Source: Bigelowiella natans CCMP2755
Taxonomy: Eukaryota; Cercozoa; Chlorarachniophyceae
Direction of reading: 5' to 3'
DNA: 64,000 nt
Assembly: GCA_000320545.1 (NCBI GenBank)
Contig: ADNK01000313.1
Location: forward strand, 38,501-102,500
Positions 60,714 to 64,000 of the stretch are shown here, in pieces. The first letter of the stretch is position 1, and every line of letters begins with the position of its first letter. The translations under genes and the position numbers were made by a program. The notes below the pieces were generated by a model. The model searched no databases. It was not told the origin of the DNA and was given only the letters and a program-made list of their open reading frames with translations.

Positions 60714-62167
60714 GCATGGATGTCTCTGGGGACAATGAACGTTATAGTACGCGGCATAACCAATTCGAGCTTTAAGTTGTTGTTGCAACTACTCGTCGCG
60801 CTCACCGTCAATGTCATGCATTGCATTACATATATGTAAAGTCTTCATGTGCCGCAGATGCGTCCGATCATTATCGCCAGTCCCATCCTGTTACTATTGC
60901 TTTCAATGCTCCCCGCCTTGTGAGTAGACCTATTAGACGGACCTGTCTAGCTGTGTGATAGCGACATCCAGATGTGTCACGATGCACACTCGCGACAGCA
61001 GTATTCATAGCTTTGTAACCGAAGCTGCTACAGACTAACGCACACAATCTAAGCGCTGTGGTCGCAGCTTTGTACAGCCTACATTGATACGACGTAGGTG
61101 ACTAGATGACGGTGCTCAGCATATATATATTAGCTGTGATGTTATATGGTTAACATTGGCTGCTGCTATAGCATATACTGCTAGACTGTATAACAATGGC
61201 CATCAGTGCGCCGAAGCCATAAAAGAACAATACAGTATAGCGCCACATCATACGTGACCTGCTATAGCACAGCATTAGTCCATAATCAGCTCGCATAGTA
61301 GCGGCAGCTGTATGTACATAACCGAATCTAGCTAGACGGCCTAAAGTATATAATGCATCACGTGCGGTAGTCGCGAACATACTACATACCTAGCTAGATA
61401 CATCACGCGCGCGAGCCTAGTTTACAAGCAGTAGTAAGCAGTTACGTATTTTGTATGTGCACAACATTTCATTATTTGCATCCGTCTTATATTTTGTTAT
61501 GCTAAGCATTGTTTGTCTTTTACACCGCTAGCACCGTGCAATTCTACAATTTCTCAATTTGCCTGACGCATCGCGCGCACATTTTAAGCGCATGTTAACT
61601 GCGATGTGTGGTTGGTAGATAAGCATTGCCATGCGATACTTAAGGTCCAGAATAAGTCAATACGATCGCGATCATGCAGTCGGTAATGCGTCATCATAGA
61701 TGTGCTCTTACTTGTACACGAAAGAATAACAACAACAATAACGCACGACCTACAACGTATACACCACGCATACACCCTTTGGAGCTTTAGTGCACGAAAT
61801 TTGTGGTACCAACAGCAATCGGGTCGAAAAGATTGCATTTCAGATGCCCGAAGGTTTCCTAAAATTATCAACCATATATCCGAAGTTGCACAATTAGCCC
61901 ACGTACGCATGCGGAAAAATACAGCAAACAGGAGACTTCGCTTTGCGACAAGAAGCCTGAGAAAGAGTCGCTGAACATACCCAGGCTTATATGCCTGATG
62001 TTATTCGTTATCGACAACACATCAACGACGCACCTGCGTTATCGCTATCACTGTTTCATTCAAGAACCCAAAGCGTTCGTACCCATTGATCTGTTCAGGA
62101 GTTGGGGGAAATACGAGAAAGTTTGGGGGGGGGGAGTAAGAAAGTCCGTATTGAAGAGGGGAGGTAG
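60714..62167. other. Intergenic; no gene seen
   Basis: From about 60,880 to 62,060 the sequence is microsatellite-poor with TAGCTAG, GCGCGC and ATACG-type words, like the other islands. Frames at 61,584-61,910 (-) and 61,702-61,974 (+) overlap and carry no motif. The CDF gene and the FYR gene converge on this segment. Confidence 0.45.
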
Positions 62168-62572
62168 CTAGCAACAATTTTGTAAAATCACTCCACGCCG
62201 CTGCGACTTAATTGGCGGTTGCATCACAGGCTGCAAGAAATCAAAAACCGACATAACACGCAGCCAACGGCGAAACTTCGGCAAGAAATTATCATCTGAT
62301 CTGGGTAGCCACTCCCTATTCAGGAGTAGCTTCGACTTGCGACAGATCTTCAGACACAGTGCCACGGAATTAGGCGTCGCGCATAGCAGCGGTAGCAGCA
62401 TTACAAGCGAGTGAGTGGGTGCAATAACAGCGAACGAAGGAGCACACGCCAGCATCAATCCGCAGCAAGCGAGCAGCACCTTTTGTTTCCTGTCGCTAAG
62501 AGGGGCGTTGCTGACTAGGTAAATCTCGTTTGCGACCTGTTGGATAAATGTTGTTATCATCTTTTATCATTG

Positions 62573-62603
<31 letters not shown>

Positions 62604-62882
62604 ATCACCATCATCATCCTTCTTCTCATCATCAATGCTATCACCCCTCGCCCATACACACCTCTTGCCAGACATCGTCAGCACACGCGCCACTAATGGG
62701 CTCGTTTGGGGCGTCCTGTTTGTGTTGTGGGAGTAGTTATATAGGTAGCGGATGGTGATGATAACACGCAGAGAGAGAGAGAGGCAAAGAACGAGAGAGA
62801 GAGAGAGAGAGAGAGAGCAGCAGCAGCAGCAGCAGCATATGATAAAGCACTGGCATCATTGAGCGGAATATCATTCGCATAC

Positions 62883-62925
<43 letters not shown>

Positions 62926-62956
62926 CAGCGGATTACATAGGTGAGTTCATGTGTGA

Positions 62957-62995
<39 letters not shown>

Positions 62996-63210
62996 AATAG
63001 ATAAATACATCTATGCGTATTATTATCATCAGTAATTATTCCAGGAGGATGGACGTATGTACACGACTCTTTAACCACAACATTGAGAGATAGAGGCATA
63101 TACAGACAGGGAGAGGGAGGGAGAACGAACAGTCGCATATCACCTCACACGTCACTTTGAAAATTGGCTTGTTGTCCTTTTCGCCAACAAGAACCTGATA
63201 AGAGAATACG

Positions 63211-63247
<37 letters not shown>

Positions 63248-63667
63248 AGTGGAGTGAGCAAATATGAAGTCTTTAGCCTTTTTTCTTCTCCCTCCTCCTC
63301 CCCCTTTTTTTTTATCCACCTCCTTCACTGCCCCCCCCCCCCTCCTCTATCTCTCTCTCATCACGCACCTCACACTTGTACTTGCACATGTGGTCAGGAT
63401 TGACCATACTCTGCCAACAGCACGCAACAACTTAGTAGTCCGTTCAACAAGCGAGTGATAGCAGGGAAGAAAAACAGAAAAATAGGAGGAGGGGGAGAAG
63501 ATATGGGAAATAGAGGGAGAATACTGTACGACTACAATCTAGGGCTACCATATCTTCGACTAAGAGGCAATGCTAATACGCACAACACACACACACACCT
63601 GGTGCTCGCGTACTGAGGCATACCCCGGGAAGAACACGTAATCGCGACAGTGAAAGTCGCCCACTAA

Positions 63668-63706
<39 letters not shown>

Positions 63707-63784
63707 AGCAAAGAGGAGGAGGAGGAGGACATCTTCACTGGGAATTAGGGAAAAACCAGGGAGGAAAGGATCATCCAGTCCCAT
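62168..63784 (-). CDS. FYRN/FYRC-domain protein
   Basis: FYR domains occur in chromatin proteins (MLL/trithorax, TBRG1, plant JmjC demethylases). Exons on the minus strand: from an ATG at 63,784 (MGLDDPFLPGFSLIP), about 63,665-63,600 (GDFHCRDYVFFPGYASVREH), about 63,416-63,370 (SMVNPDHMCKYKCE), about 63,193-63,150 (VLVGEKDNKPIFKV), an unresolved piece, about 62,725-62,670 (DAPNEPISGACADDVWQE) and a last exon 62,537-62,168 (VANEIYLVSNAPLSDRK onward). The pattern FPxGYxSxR...CxYxC...F-x-V...P-x-SG...xxxW is the FYRN-FYRC signature. The last exon adds about 110 residues with a hydrophobic stretch (VLLACCGLMLACAPSFAVIA). The first exon may be internal to a larger gene continuing beyond the window. 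Confidence 0.72.
62884..62992. repeat. (CA)n and (GT)n inverted pair
   Basis: (AC)n at about 62,885-62,921 and (GT)n at about 62,957-62,992 flank 35 bases of unique sequence, so they can pair into a hairpin. They lie in a FYR-gene intron. Confidence 0.9.
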
Positions 63785-64000
63785 GGCCACCCCCCCCCTC
63801 TATTTCTCTCTCACTCTATCTTTCTCTCTCTCCCTCGGAAACAACACCGCCCTTGCCCGTCGCCGTTGTCTTCCTTATCTACATAGTATCTAACGTTGAT
63901 TGCGGCATGGGATGGAGAACGAAGACAAAGACATGATAGAGCGTATGGATACGCGCTCTATTTTGCCGAGGGCCAATACAATACACACACACACACACAC
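63785..64000. other. Window edge, no gene resolved
   Basis: C-rich and (CT)-rich tracts around 63,789-63,836, then sequence ending in (CA)n at 63,981-64,000. Either the 5' region of the FYR gene or an intron of a longer gene. Confidence 0.3.

Noticed and set aside
60714-62167. tRNA or rRNA genes in the 61 kb spacer
   Set aside because: No cloverleaf with the A and B box pattern or recognisable rRNA core could be supported by eye.

Overview
The window is nuclear DNA from an intron-rich eukaryote using the standard genetic code. Almost every gene is cut into short exons (24-260 bases) by GT-AG introns saturated with microsatellites ((TA)n, (CA)n, (GA)n, and TAC/TAG/CTT/AAT trinucleotides). I rebuilt exons by hand by joining reading frames whose splice phases agree and whose peptides line up with known families. 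Exon lists marked as chained are phase-consistent, but they are still models without transcript support. One membrane protein (DedA-like) begins with a hydrophobic leader followed by GEA-F, resembling the signal plus transit peptides of algae with red-derived complex plastids. A photosynthetic protist or microalga is therefore likely but not proven.

Layout: 0.36-12.0 kb (+) a zinc-finger ubiquitin-specific protease; 13.6-13.9 kb (+) a doubtful gene tail; 14.0-17.6 kb (-) unassigned exons including a FLYWCH-like zinc finger; 17.8-25.6 kb (-) a LanC-like protein with a long acidic N-terminal extension; 26.9-31.3 kb a DIRS-type tyrosine-recombinase retrotransposon whose Gag/RT part is inverted inside the element; 32.2-37.7 kb (-) a SET-domain methyltransferase of the Rubisco-LSMT/SETD type; 37.8-38.8 kb (-) a small unknown gene; 39.4-44.4 kb (+) bifunctional PFK-2/FBPase-2; 45.8-46.9 kb (-) a DedA/VTT membrane protein; 47.0-48.5 kb (+) an unknown membrane protein; 51.2-52.4 kb (+) an intronless prolyl 4-hydroxylase with a VHL-beta-like N-terminal segment; 53.7-56.7 kb (-) STIP1/Hop co-chaperone; 57.7-60.7 kb (+) a cation diffusion facilitator; 62.2-63.8 kb (-) a FYRN/FYRC-domain protein.

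Between genes lie islands of different composition, rich in CATG/TGCA/GCATGC words and short of microsatellites (12.3-13.4, 25.7-31.9, 44.5-45.8, 48.5-51.1, 52.7-53.6, 60.9-62.1 kb). They look like decayed interspersed repeats, and the DIRS element sits in one of them. The genes are unrelated housekeeping and regulatory functions with no operon-like logic. I found no rRNA, tRNA or CRISPR that I could support.
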